DNA of 26,048 bases from JAISST01 sp050434145 (GCF_050434145.1 NZ_JBNPVX010000040.1:1-26048), one strand, 5' to 3'. Shown: positions 15,361-23,088, numbered from the stretch's first letter. Notes: generated by a model from the letters alone, not told the origin. Translations and numbers: made by a program.

Positions 15361-16521
15361 ATGAAGAATTTAATAGCTAAAAACTTTCAAAATATAAAAA
15401 AACCAATGGGAAATATGCTGGATAAACCAAATAATTCCTTTCCTTTAATTAATCTTGGTATTGGTGACATAGATATTAATACTGATCATCAAGTAATAGA
15501 GAAAGCAATGACCGATGCTAAAAATGGTTATACTCACTATACTGATCCATATGGTCTCAGAGAATTGCGTGAAGCTATTGCTATATATCATAAAAAAAAC
15601 TTTCAAAACTATGATTTTAATTATAATAATGTCTTAATCACTACTAGTGCATTACATGGTATGTATTTATTGTTTAAGTGCATTCTTGATCCTAAAGATG
15701 AGGTAATTTTATTGGCCCCATTTTTCCCAGTATACAAATCACAAGTGGAACTTTCTGGTGGAGTTGCAGTCATGGTAGAAACTAAACTTGAAAATAATTT
15801 TCAATTAGTAAAAGAAGACATTGAAAAAAATATCTCCAATAAAACAAAAGCTATTATTCTCAATTCCCCTGGAAACCCTACAGGAGTTTGTTACTCTAAA
15901 GAAAGTCTTGAAATAATACGAGACTTATCAGAAAAATATGGTTTTCTTGTGATCGCTGATGATGTTTACGATTTTTATTCTTACAAATCAAATTTCATAC
16001 CTCCTATTACAATAGAAGGCATGAAGGATAAATGTATTACTTTGTGTAGCTTTTCAAAAAATTTTGCAATGACTGGCTGGAGAATAGGATATGCCATTTC
16101 AGAAGTGCCAAAACTGTTGGATACAATGGAATTTCTCAATGAATCTATTGTATATAGCCCGCCTACTCCATCACAAAGAGCTGCATTGCATGCATTAAAT
16201 GATTTTGAAAGAATCCGAGATAATAATGTTCCTATTTTTAAGAAAAGAATAGAATATGCTTATGAAAGAGTGGCACATATAAAAGAATTCAATATCTTTG
16301 AAAGCCAAGGTGGAATTTATCTTTTTATTGATATATCTGGTACAGGAATGAATGCATCAGAATTTTCAGCCAAATTATTAGCAGAAACTAATGTATTGGT
16401 AATTGATGGTACTCCTTTTGGAGCTAGTAATTTTATAAGAATTGCTTGTTCTGTCGATTTAGAAACACTCAAAAAAGCATTTGACAGAATTGATGAATTT
16501 GTAAAGAAAATTAATTTATAA
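15361..16521 (+). CDS. PLP-dependent aminotransferase, class I/II
   Basis: A cytoplasmic fold-type I aminotransferase of the aspartate aminotransferase family. The 386-residue protein has GYTHYTDPYGLRELR near residue 57, NSPGNPTG (168-175), ADDVYDFY with Asp201 and Tyr203, the PLP-lysine Lys233 in CSFSKNFAMTGWRIGY, and a C-terminal FIRIACSVD carrying the carboxylate-binding arginine. Length is typical. GAGGAG stands 7 bases before the ATG. It follows an amino-acid-binding protein and the exported phosphatase on the same strand and is closed by a strong terminator. The amino donor is not predictable; aspartate or aromatic amino acids are likeliest, and C-S lyases of the same fold cannot be fully excluded. 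Confidence 0.88.
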   Translation: MKNLIAKNFQNIKKPMGNMLDKPNNSFPLINLGIGDIDINTDHQVIEKAMTDAKNGYTHYTDPYGLRELREAIAIYHKKNFQNYDFNYNNVLITTSALHGMYLLFKCILDPKDEVILLAPFFPVYKSQVELSGGVAVMVETKLENNFQLVKEDIEKNISNKTKAIILNSPGNPTGVCYSKESLEIIRDLSEKYGFLVIADDVYDFYSYKSNFIPPITIEGMKDKCITLCSFSKNFAMTGWRIGYAISEVPKLLDTMEFLNESIVYSPPTPSQRAALHALNDFERIRDNNVPIFKKRIEYAYERVAHIKEFNIFESQGGIYLFIDISGTGMNASEFSAKLLAETNVLVIDGTPFGASNFIRIACSVDLETLKKAFDRIDEFVKKINL

Positions 16522-16529
16522 TTTAAAAA

Positions 16530-16577
16530 TTGATTTTAGACTTACATACATTAAAATCAGAGTAAGTCTAAAATCAA
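16530..16577. terminator. Bidirectional terminator, perfect 16-bp inverted repeat
   Basis: TTGATTTTAGACTTAC (16530-16545) and GTAAGTCTAAAATCAA (16562-16577) are exact reverse complements around a 16-base loop. A T-rich tail follows on the plus strand (to 16590) and TTTTTAAATT on the minus strand. It lies between the convergent aminotransferase and nrdG genes. Confidence 0.9.
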
Positions 16578-16601
16578 CTATTCTTTTTTTATGAGAAGAG
16601 T

Positions 16602-17111
16602 TTATACAATATAATCAATTATTTCACCAGACTTCAAGCTTTCTCTTATATTTATCACTCTCTGATTAGTACTGCCTCTCCATTTTTGATTTAAATCTTT
16701 TAAGTCACTATCAAATTTCCCATCTATTAAAACATCACATAAGCTTATTAGTTTCATTTTTTTACTATCTGCTTCTATTTGTTCCCATGTATAACCTGAC
16801 CATATCCATACATCCTTTGTAGGAAATTCTTTTTTAAATTCTTCTAATAATTCAATTAATGGCTCTACATTACTGTAATATGTAGGATCTCCTCCCAATA
16901 ACGAAATACCTTTTATTATCACATCATATTGTCTTATATAATCAAATACTTTATTCTTTGTCTCTTCATTAAATTCATCGCCATAGTCACTATCCCAAGC
17001 TACTCTATTGAAACACCCTTTACAGCTGTGATCGCATCCACTAACAAATAAACTAACTCTAATTCCTTCTCCATTTATCATGTCAGAATATTTTATACCT
17101 GAATATTTCAT
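16602..17111 (-). CDS. nrdG: Anaerobic ribonucleotide reductase activating protein
   Basis: NrdG is the radical SAM activase that generates the glycyl radical on NrdD. The 169-residue protein has the cluster motif SGCDHSCKGCFN with Cys26, Cys30 and Cys33, preceded by MINGEGIRVSLFVSGC, and SLLGGDPTYY near residue 95 for SAM binding. Length is typical. AGGAGA precedes the ATG by about 9 bases. It lies 168 bp after nrdD on the same strand, and no promoter was found between them, so it should be read from the NrdR-controlled nrdD promoter. The gap holds a GC-rich foldback (17211-17243). Confidence 0.96.
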   Translation of the reverse strand: MKYSGIKYSDMINGEGIRVSLFVSGCDHSCKGCFNRVAWDSDYGDEFNEETKNKVFDYIRQYDVIIKGISLLGGDPTYYSNVEPLIELLEEFKKEFPTKDVWIWSGYTWEQIEADSKKMKLISLCDVLIDGKFDSDLKDLNQKWRGSTNQRVINIRESLKSGEIIDYIV

Positions 17112-17210
17112 TTTGATTATCTCTCCTAAATCAATTTTTAGTCAATCAGAAAATGTAAAGGTGAACTGCAATATTTCCTGAAATTTTTCATAAACAGGCT
17201 TTTCCCTTTA

Positions 17211-17243
17211 TCTCCACTGCCAGGCGGGGAGAGTCTAGCAGTG
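17211..17243 (-). other. GC-rich foldback between nrdD and nrdG
   Basis: On the minus strand CACTGC (17243-17238) can pair with GCAGTG (17220-17215), and TCTCC (17232-17228), which lies in the loop of that stem, can pair with GGAGA (17215-17211) beyond it. The order a-b-a'-b' is that of an H-type pseudoknot, with one shared base at 17215, or of two alternative hairpins. There is no T-run, so it is not an ordinary terminator. It stands out from the AT-rich surroundings. It may mark an mRNA end or processing site. Confidence 0.4.
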
Positions 17244-17279
17244 TTTTCCTAGGTTTTAAGCAATGTCATTCTATAATTA

Positions 17280-19469
17280 TTAATTATGTTTTACTCTATT
17301 CATTATTTCTTTCTGTTTGCCTTTATTAAATGGTCTTGCATCTGGTTGACTTAAATATCCGCATACTCTTCTGATTACATTCATTTGGGAACTATCATTA
17401 TTTCCGCATTGAGGACATTGAAATCCATCTTCTGTAGCCAAAAATTCTCCTGCAAAACTACATTTATGGCATTTATCTACTGGCTGATTAATCCCCATGT
17501 AGTGTATTCCTACACTTTTAGCATATTTTAATATTGTATATACTGCTTCTATATTCTTCTTCAAAGAATCAGTCTCAATATAACTAATATGACCACCTTT
17601 AGAATACCTGTGCCCCAATGCTTCCATTCTTATTTTATCAAAAATTCCTAATTTTATCCTAGAAGATACATGAAATGAATTATCATAATAACCTTTATCT
17701 GTAATTCCATCAATATCACCAAATTCTTTTTGATCTATTTGAGCAAACCTATCACATAATGATTCACTGGGAGTTCCATATAATGCAAATCCCAGATTAG
17801 TCTCTGCTTTAAATTGTTCTACTTTTTCTCCCATATATTTTAATATATCAAATGTCTTCTTATATATCTTTTCATCTTGTGAAAAATCTTTTCCATATAT
17901 TAACTGAGACACTTCACTCAATCCTATATATCCAATTGATATAGTAGCATATCCTCCCCAAACTAGGTCTTTTATACTTTCCTTGGCTTCTTTTTCAGCC
18001 AATGCTCCTGACATCCACAATATTGGTGCCATTTCAGCTTGAGTTTTCTCCAAGTATTTTGCTCTAAATAAGCTATTTTCTTTGCAAAGCTCCATTACTC
18101 TGTCCAATTCTTTATAAAAACCTGCTTCATCACCTTGGTTTTTAATTGCAATTCTTGGTAAATTGATAGAAGTCGCTCCCATATTAAATCTACCTGCATA
18201 TTTCTCTTCATTCTTTTCATTTGTCCATTTTGATAGAAAAGCTCTACAGCCCATGGGATATACTACTGTTCCATTTTTTATTTCATCTTCTGTAACAAAT
18301 AAAATATCTGGATAAATTGACATTGTCATACATTGAAAAGCATATTGAGATATATCCCAGTTTGGATCTCCTTCATTTAAATTCAGCCCCTCATTCATAG
18401 CATATACTATTTTGGGAAATATGGCTGTTTCCTTTTTAGCTCCAAATCCACCCATTCTTGTTTTGAACACAAATTCTTGTACCAATCTTCCTTCCCACGA
18501 AGTCTCAGTCCCAATCCCTATTGTAGTAAAAGGAGTCTGACCATTTACAGTTGACAATGAATTAATTTCATATTCAAGCCCCTGCATTGCTTGTTGTACC
18601 GAATCTATGGTCATATCTACTGCATATGCAAATGTATCAGGATATTTTTCTTTTAATTTTTTATTGGAATACTGGATATCTTCATTTTCTTTTAATTCTA
18701 TTATTTCATCATCTGAAAGCTTATCTATATATTTATTTCCTTTTAAGAAATGTTTTTTAAAACTTTTTTTAATATATGGAACTAATGCTCTATCTAAATA
18801 AGGAATTGTACAGCCACCATAAGTATTTGACGATACAGACGCTATGATCTGGATAATATGCCCCACTGCTACATCAACAGAATTAGCTTCTAGCATTTTA
18901 GCATTACCAATGTTACAACCACCTTTTAGCATTTCTTCTATATTTACTAATTCACAATTTGTTTCTCTAAATAATAAATAATCCAAATCATGAATATGAA
19001 TTTCACCCTTTTCATGAGCAATTTTCAGATCTTTTGGCAAGATTTTATTCAAATAATAGTCTCTTGAAGATATTCCTGCTAATAAATCTCTCTGTACTGA
19101 TATGGTTTTGGAATCTTTATTTGCATTTTCATTGAGCATGTCCTCATTGGAAGCATCTATTAACTCTCCTATTTGCTTATATATACTTTTTTCTCTATTT
19201 CTTATTTCCCCTTTGAGTGTACGATAGCTCTGATAAGACATAGCAATATCTTTTTCTGTAGACGACATAAGTTTTTTTACTACCATATCTTGGATTTCTT
19301 CCACATGAAGAACTTTGCTTTCGCTATTAGCTATCTGGTGAACTATTTTATTAATCAAATCATGATTTATTGGTTTTGAATGTTGTTTGAATGCCATAGA
19401 AATAGCATTTGCAATACGTTCAGAATCAAAAGGAACCACAGCTCCTTCTCGTTTAATTACTCTTTTCAT
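17280..19469 (-). CDS. nrdD: Anaerobic ribonucleoside-triphosphate reductase, class III
   Basis: NrdD reduces ribonucleoside triphosphates to deoxy forms under anaerobiosis; formate is the reductant in the enzymes studied, which PFL could supply. The 729-residue protein has an N-terminal ATP-cone (about 3-95, starting KRVIKREGAVVPFDSERI), the catalytic barrel with GGCNIGNAKML and NGQTPFTTIGIGTETSWEG, a zinc site with four cysteines (CHKC and CPQC), and the C-terminal radical glycine Gly704 in RRVCGYLSQPDARPF. Length is normal. GGGGGA lies 7 bases before the ATG. Two NrdR boxes and a promoter lie upstream; nrdG follows. Confidence 0.98.
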   Translation of the reverse strand: MKRVIKREGAVVPFDSERIANAISMAFKQHSKPINHDLINKIVHQIANSESKVLHVEEIQDMVVKKLMSSTEKDIAMSYQSYRTLKGEIRNREKSIYKQIGELIDASNEDMLNENANKDSKTISVQRDLLAGISSRDYYLNKILPKDLKIAHEKGEIHIHDLDYLLFRETNCELVNIEEMLKGGCNIGNAKMLEANSVDVAVGHIIQIIASVSSNTYGGCTIPYLDRALVPYIKKSFKKHFLKGNKYIDKLSDDEIIELKENEDIQYSNKKLKEKYPDTFAYAVDMTIDSVQQAMQGLEYEINSLSTVNGQTPFTTIGIGTETSWEGRLVQEFVFKTRMGGFGAKKETAIFPKIVYAMNEGLNLNEGDPNWDISQYAFQCMTMSIYPDILFVTEDEIKNGTVVYPMGCRAFLSKWTNEKNEEKYAGRFNMGATSINLPRIAIKNQGDEAGFYKELDRVMELCKENSLFRAKYLEKTQAEMAPILWMSGALAEKEAKESIKDLVWGGYATISIGYIGLSEVSQLIYGKDFSQDEKIYKKTFDILKYMGEKVEQFKAETNLGFALYGTPSESLCDRFAQIDQKEFGDIDGITDKGYYDNSFHVSSRIKLGIFDKIRMEALGHRYSKGGHISYIETDSLKKNIEAVYTILKYAKSVGIHYMGINQPVDKCHKCSFAGEFLATEDGFQCPQCGNNDSSQMNVIRRVCGYLSQPDARPFNKGKQKEIMNRVKHN

Positions 19470-19546
19470 TTTTAGTCCCCCAGTGATTTTTCTTATAAGG
19501 ATTATAAAATTTACTTTGGTTATGCATTTTTTGTAACTTTTGTATA

Positions 19547-19576
19547 ATTATACTCTGTTTAATTTAAAAAAAACAA
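19547..19576 (-). promoter_or_regulatory. nrdD promoter overlapping an NrdR box
   Basis: Minus-strand TATAAT (19552-19547) with TTGTTT (19576-19571) 18 bases upstream. The -35 overlaps the proximal NrdR box (19573-19584), so repressor bound there would block polymerase. Confidence 0.6.
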
Positions 19577-19615
19577 TATATTGTGTCAATGATGTATATT
19601 AACACAATATATTGT
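19573..19615. promoter_or_regulatory. Tandem NrdR boxes upstream of nrdD
   Basis: The 12-bp palindrome ACAATATATTGT occurs twice, at 19573-19584 and 19604-19615, centre to centre 31 bp, close to three helical turns. Each is the core of the NrdR box consensus (ACACTATATATAGTGT-like), and the outer bases extend the match on one side of each copy. NrdR is the ATP/dATP-sensing repressor of ribonucleotide reductase genes, and paired boxes with this spacing are its hallmark. The two copies also make a 14-bp inverted repeat. Confidence 0.9.
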
Positions 19616-19621
19616 ACAAGC

Positions 19622-20464
19622 TCACCTATATAATTCAAGGACTTCCTCATGTTCCTTTTTTATTTCTTCTCTTAAATTTTTTGGTTCTAATATTTCCGCT
19701 TCCTTCGAAAACTGTCTAAAATATATCTTTGCATTCTCATTAGCTGCTTCAAAGTGAAATATATCCCCATCTTTTTTTATTAATTTGGGACGATAATTTG
19801 TAAAACTCCTAAGAAATGTCTCTCCAACTTGAGTCAATCTTACTTTTACAATATTCCCATTTGCTAGGAATGGATCAAAATTTCTTCTTACATTTTCAAT
19901 GTATTTTTTATCCTTGCCACGTATTTTTTCATCAAGAATAGTTATTATTTCAATTTCTTTCAATTTATAATTGGTATAAGTTTTTAAATCTTCATTATAA
20001 GAAAAAAGAAAATTTTCATCTCCTTGCTCTTCACGTCTGATAAAATATGGTTCAATAGTAAAAATCCCATTAATATATTTTATTTTTATCTTTTTTTTGT
20101 CTCTAATCGCCTCTACAATCCTTTTGGTAGTAGCTTCAAATATAAATAACTCTCTTTGATATTTAAATTTGGAGCAGTATATTTCAAACAATTCTCTAAA
20201 ATATTCAGCTTCTACATCTACCTTATTTTCCTTTAAGATATCATAATAAATTTCTTTATTAGAAACATTTAGATCAAATTGTATTATTTTTTTTACTGAG
20301 CGCCCTTGGCTTTCCAACATTTTCTCAATATTTAACTGCTTATTATATTTTAATTTCTCCAAAATATAATTACAGAGTTTATTATTGTTAATCCCAAACT
20401 CTTCCACGTCTTTTTTCATAAGACGCCAGATATCTTCTGGAACAGTTACCCTAATTTTCTTCAT
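19622..20464 (-). CDS. WYL-domain regulator with a ribbon-helix-helix-like N-terminus
   Basis: The 280-residue protein starts KKIRVTVPEDIWRLMKKDVE, the pattern of a ribbon-helix-helix DNA-binding domain (residues 1-40). A charged linker follows, then a WYL-type sensor domain (about 113-177: AIRDKKKIKIKYINGIFTIE, YFIRR, FLFSYNE in place of the WYL triad, and NYKLKEIEII). The C-terminal extension (205-280) ends in a helix rich in Glu, as in WYL regulators, which often bind nucleic acids or nucleotides. Most family members use a helix-turn-helix N-terminus, so the combination is uncommon. It has its own promoter with two AT palindromes nearby (20479-20527), possibly for self-control. It lies 152 bp upstream of nrdD but NrdR, not this protein, fits the boxes there. 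The target is unknown. Confidence 0.72.
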   Translation of the reverse strand: MKKIRVTVPEDIWRLMKKDVEEFGINNNKLCNYILEKLKYNKQLNIEKMLESQGRSVKKIIQFDLNVSNKEIYYDILKENKVDVEAEYFRELFEIYCSKFKYQRELFIFEATTKRIVEAIRDKKKIKIKYINGIFTIEPYFIRREEQGDENFLFSYNEDLKTYTNYKLKEIEIITILDEKIRGKDKKYIENVRRNFDPFLANGNIVKVRLTQVGETFLRSFTNYRPKLIKKDGDIFHFEAANENAKIYFRQFSKEAEILEPKNLREEIKKEHEEVLELYR

Positions 20465-20478
20465 AAAGATACCTCATA

Positions 20479-20537
20479 AATAAATTTATTGTTATGAAAC
20501 CTGACTGAATTATATCATAAATTTATGGTAAATACAA
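20479..20537 (-). promoter_or_regulatory. Promoter of the RHH-WYL gene with paired palindromes
   Basis: Minus-strand TTGTAT (20537-20532), 17 bases, TATAAT (20514-20509). ATAAATTTAT occurs at 20480-20489 (as AATAAATTTATT) and at 20517-20526 (as CATAAATTTATG), the latter filling the spacer between -35 and -10. Centres are 37 bp apart. They could be operators for the encoded protein, though such AT palindromes also arise by chance here. Confidence 0.55.
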
Positions 20538-20571
20538 AATCGGTTACTTTTTAATATTTTTAATTTATTTT

Positions 20572-21018
20572 CTATTTTAAAATTTTTCTATATAAAAATC
20601 TATCATTTCCAACTCCATATTCATCTTTTCTAAATTCTATATTCATATATCCCAAACTTTCATACAATTTTAATCCTCTGATATTATCTGGTGATACTGT
20701 TAATTCTATTTGGCTAATTCCTATTTCTTTCAATTTTTTTTCACTTTCCATAAGTAACTTTTTGCCATAACCTCTTGAATTATAGCCTTTTCTTGTACAT
20801 ACCCCATAAAGTAAGGCTATTTTTTCAGAAAAGCTTGCCATATATTCAGCAACAGAAATTATTATTCCATCTTCTTCAATTACAAATATTTTTCCATAAT
20901 GAAAAAATGCTTTCAGCAGCCAGGGATCTACTGAACCTTCTTCAAAAATAGTTTTTTCTAATTCCACTATTTCTTGGGTTTTTTCTAAAGTCAAATCTGT
21001 AATTTCCTTAAACAACAT
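20572..21018 (-). CDS. GNAT-family N-acetyltransferase
   Basis: GNAT proteins transfer an acetyl group from acetyl-CoA to an amine. From the ATG at 21018 the protein has 148 residues, with the acetyl-CoA loop RKGYNSRGYGKKLL and the following helix, then SPDNIRGLKLYESLGY, the typical C-terminal motif. This start has a strong site, GGGGGAG, 7 bases upstream. The same frame opens further up at an ATG (21084) that overlaps the truA stop (TAATG) and would add 22 residues forming a hydrophobic segment (TLLYLAIFVVISIFWG) that looks like a membrane anchor; that start has only a weak ribosome site. Both forms are possible; I prefer the shorter. The substrate is unknown. Confidence 0.82.
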   Translation of the reverse strand: MLFKEITDLTLEKTQEIVELEKTIFEEGSVDPWLLKAFFHYGKIFVIEEDGIIISVAEYMASFSEKIALLYGVCTRKGYNSRGYGKKLLMESEKKLKEIGISQIELTVSPDNIRGLKLYESLGYMNIEFRKDEYGVGNDRFLYRKILK

Positions 21019-21083
21019 AATTTTACTCCCCCAAAATATACTTATAACAACAAATATTGCTAAATATAATAAAGTTTTTTTCA

Positions 21084-21815
21084 TTAAAACTCTATATCAC
21101 ATAAATATAATCCAGTAGCACTAGCAACATCTTTCTTGTTCTTTAATGTTGGATTCTCTATATATGCCAACAATTGTTCTTTAGTAATTATATCTCTTAA
21201 TACTGAGATTGCTCCACCTATCATCAATCTTACTTGTGATTTCAAAAATGATGATCCTTTTATGTATATTTCTATATTTTGGGATTCATTTCTTTCTACT
21301 TTTACATCATATATTTCTCTTACTGGATTCTTATAAGCTTTGTCTACCAGCATAAAATTAGTAAAATCATGAATTCCAACAAAAGTATTTAATATTTCTT
21401 GTAATTTTGCAATTTCTATATTTATTGGGAGATATGTCATATATCTTGCATTAAAAGGATTTTTTTCATTAGTAATAATATATTTATAACTCCTATTTTT
21501 TGCATCAAATCTTGCATTAAATTCCAAATCAACTTCTTTCATATTAATAAGTTTTATATCATCTGGTAGTTTCCTAGATAATGCATAAAAAAAATTTGGA
21601 ATAGGAATATTGCTTTCTGTATAAAAATTAGAAACTTGCTTTAATGCATGAACTCCTCTATCTGTCCTACCAGCAGTGATGAGTCTGATATTTTCTTTAG
21701 TCAATGCTCTTATTCCTTTTTCTATTTCTCCCTGTACCGTTCTCTTTCCTGGTTGCTTTTGCGAACCATAGAAGAAGCTTCCGTCATAAGCATATTCTAA
21801 CATTATATTTAACAT
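21084..21815 (-). CDS. truA: tRNA pseudouridine synthase A (U38-U40)
   Basis: TruA converts uridines 38, 39 and 40 in the anticodon stem-loop to pseudouridine. The 243-residue protein has the catalytic motif AGRTDRGVHA with Asp52, an N-terminal LEYAYDGSFFYGSQ, the FNARFDAKNRSYKY segment, and the late SSFLKSQVRLMIGG typical of TruA. Length is normal. GGAG precedes the ATG. It lies just behind the terminator of a tRNA cluster on the same strand and has no evident promoter of its own, so it may depend on readthrough. Three of the five tRNAs there (Leu, Lys, His) have U39. Its stop codon overlaps an in-frame ATG of the GNAT gene. Confidence 0.96.
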   Translation of the reverse strand: MLNIMLEYAYDGSFFYGSQKQPGKRTVQGEIEKGIRALTKENIRLITAGRTDRGVHALKQVSNFYTESNIPIPNFFYALSRKLPDDIKLINMKEVDLEFNARFDAKNRSYKYIITNEKNPFNARYMTYLPINIEIAKLQEILNTFVGIHDFTNFMLVDKAYKNPVREIYDVKVERNESQNIEIYIKGSSFLKSQVRLMIGGAISVLRDIITKEQLLAYIENPTLKNKKDVASATGLYLCDIEF

Positions 21816-21840
21816 AAGCTATCTCCAATAAATTTATAAT

Positions 21841-21870
21841 AAAAAGACCATCTACAAATATAGACAGTCT
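21841..21870 (-). terminator. Terminator of the tRNA cluster
   Basis: On the minus strand AGACTGTCTA (21870-21861) pairs with TAGATGGTCT, ten pairs with two G-T, followed by TTTTTATTAT. It lies 14 bases after the tRNA-Leu gene and 25 bases before the truA start. Confidence 0.88.
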
Positions 21871-21883
21871 CAACTTTTTTAAT

Positions 21884-21968
21884 TGGTGCCTGAGAAGAGA
21901 CTCGAACTCTTACGCCGTGAAGCACCAGATCCTAAGTCTGGCGTGTATACCAATTTCACCACTCAGGC
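21884..21968 (-). tRNA. tRNA-Leu (UAG)
   Basis: Acceptor GCCTGAG/CTCAGGC, anticodon loop CTTAGGA with anticodon TAG, a long variable arm as expected of a class II tRNA, T-loop GTTCGAGTC, and encoded CCA. Length is 85 with CCA. Position 39 is U, a TruA target. Confidence 0.97.
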
Positions 21969-21984
21969 AAAACTATTAAATTTT

Positions 21985-22060
21985 TGGTGCGTCATACAAG
22001 ATTTGAACTTGTGACAACACGATTAAAAGTCGTGTGCTCTACCAACTGAGCTAATGACGC
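21985..22060 (-). tRNA. tRNA-Lys (UUU)
   Basis: Acceptor GCGTCAT/ATGACGC, D-loop AGCTCAGTTGGTAGAGC, anticodon loop CTTTTAA with anticodon TTT, T-loop GTTCAAATC, and encoded CCA. Length is 76. Confidence 0.97.
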
Positions 22061-22063
22061 AAA

Positions 22064-22140
22064 TGGGGTGACCGACGAGGCTCGAACTCGCGACAACCAG
22101 ATCCACAAACTGGCGCTCTACCAACTGAACTACGGTCACC
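22064..22140 (-). tRNA. tRNA-His (GUG)
   Basis: Acceptor GTGACCG/CGGTCAC with the extra 5' G opposite a C discriminator that marks tRNA-His. Anticodon loop TTGTGGA gives anticodon GTG, and CCA is encoded. The closing anticodon-stem pair is a T31-T39 mismatch, and U39 is a TruA target. Confidence 0.97.
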
Positions 22141-22191
22141 ATAAGTAATTACTATATGATTGTCATTTTTCTCTCTGATAGATAAAAAAAA

Positions 22192-22267
22192 TGGAGCGGG
22201 AAACGAGGTTCGAACTCGCGACATTCAGCTTGGAAGGCTGACACTCTACCAACTGAGTTATTCCCGC
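22192..22267 (-). tRNA. tRNA-Gly (UCC)
   Basis: Acceptor GCGGGAA/TTCCCGC, anticodon arm TCAGC-CTTCCAA-GCTGA with anticodon TCC, T-loop GTTCGAACC, and encoded CCA. A 51-bp gap separates it from tRNA-His downstream. Confidence 0.97.
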
Positions 22268-22270
22268 AAA

Positions 22271-22347
22271 TGGTCGGAATAGCAAGATTCGAACTTGCGA
22301 CCCCCTGCTCCCAAGGCAGGTGCGCTACCGGACTGCGCTATATTCCG
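22271..22347 (-). tRNA. tRNA-Pro (UGG)
   Basis: Acceptor CGGAATA/TATTCCG, anticodon arm CCTGC-CTTGGGA-GCAGG with anticodon TGG, T-loop GTTCGAATC, and encoded CCA. It is the first gene of the cluster. Confidence 0.97.
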
Positions 22348-22370
22348 AATTAGTCATATGGACGTTTGTA

Positions 22371-22399
22371 ATTATATCACTAAATTTATCTTATGTCAA
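22371..22399 (-). promoter_or_regulatory. Perfect consensus promoter of the tRNA cluster
   Basis: Minus-strand TTGACA (22399-22394), 17 bases, TATAAT (22376-22371), about 17 bases before the predicted start and tRNA-Pro. A full consensus fits strong stable-RNA expression. Between here and the hairpin at 22512, ATATAACCT is repeated at 22441 and 22482 and nothing else is evident. Confidence 0.9.
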
Positions 22400-22511
22400 A
22401 TTTTTTTTTAGTATTTTTTTATAAAATATATTTTGAACTAATATAACCTAAAAGCCACTACCTATTTCTTTGGAAAACTTGATATAACCTGAGTTTGACA
22501 GTAAAAAAAGA

Positions 22512-22558
22512 AAAAACACCAATCACAAGACCATTTAATGGTCTGTTTTGGTGTTTTT
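22512..22558. terminator. Long bidirectional hairpin after the transposase remnant
   Basis: AAAAACACCAA (22512-22522) pairs with TTGGTGTTTTT (22548-22558), and inside it AGACCAT (22528-22534) pairs with ATGGTCT (22538-22544). A/T runs on both flanks let it work in either direction. It lies 19 bases beyond the stop of the transposase remnant and was probably that gene's terminator. Confidence 0.8.
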
Positions 22559-22577
22559 CTTAAATATTTTTATGTAC

Positions 22578-22886
22578 TCATATAAAATTAATTTGATTTT
22601 TGAATTTCTTTATCTGTGTTCTTGTTGACTGGCCTGAAAAATTATCAAGGTTATAAGATTTTATTAACTTTTCCAATTCTTTGTTGATATTACTTATTTG
22701 ATAATATTCATTTATTAGTAAGTTTACATTAAAGTTTTTCAAGCTTTCCTTTAATTTTTCTGTTGTTATTCCCTGTTCCCAACCATCTGTATTTAAAGTC
22801 TTTTTTTCTGATTTTAATATTTTATACTGTAATAATCGAATTATTGTTAGGGCTATGAAACAAATTTAAAAATATACATTTATGTG
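22578..22886 (-). pseudogene. Decayed C-terminal remnant of an IS4-superfamily transposase
   Basis: On the minus strand a frame ending with TGA at 22578 codes ICFIALTIIRLLQYKILKSE, followed by TDGWEQGITTEKLKESLKNF and NVNLLINEYYQI. This is the tail pattern of IS4/IS1634-type transposases (an HI..HFxICFIAL block, then a helical end). Just before it the frame reads HINVYF and then a TAA stop where a leucine is expected, so the conserved block is mutated and interrupted. No start codon or upstream catalytic domain is recognisable. The remaining 22887-22969 shows nothing clear. It is a dead fragment, not a working element. Confidence 0.65.
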
Positions 22887-22969
22887 CAAAGTCATTAAGC
22901 TAACATCTGCCAATATACTTTGAGACAGAATTATTAATTTAATTTTATCTCTTTCTTATTCGTTGCTAT

Positions 22970-23016
22970 TTTACATAAATTTTACATTTCTTTTACCCTT
23001 TATTGATAGTTACAAT
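22970..23016 (+). promoter_or_regulatory. Pho box and promoter of the pst operon
   Basis: TTTACA (22970), TTTACA (22981), TTTACC (22992) and TTGATA (23003) recur with an exact 11-bp period. Six-base direct repeats of TTNACA type with 5-base gaps are the PhoP/PhoB binding pattern. A -10-like TACAAT follows at 23011-23016 with no standard -35, as expected for an activator-dependent Pho promoter. The pst operon should therefore be induced by phosphate limitation. Confidence 0.8.
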
Positions 23017-23088
23017 AAATAAAAACTTATATACTAACTTTGTAAAATAATATATTTTATTTTAAATTATTTTAGGAGGATATAAGCT

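Noticed and set aside
21884..22347. Repeated blocks of similar sequence in this stretch, resembling a repeat array
   Set aside because: They are the conserved T- and D-arms of five tRNA genes; no CRISPR-like array with regular spacers exists in the window.
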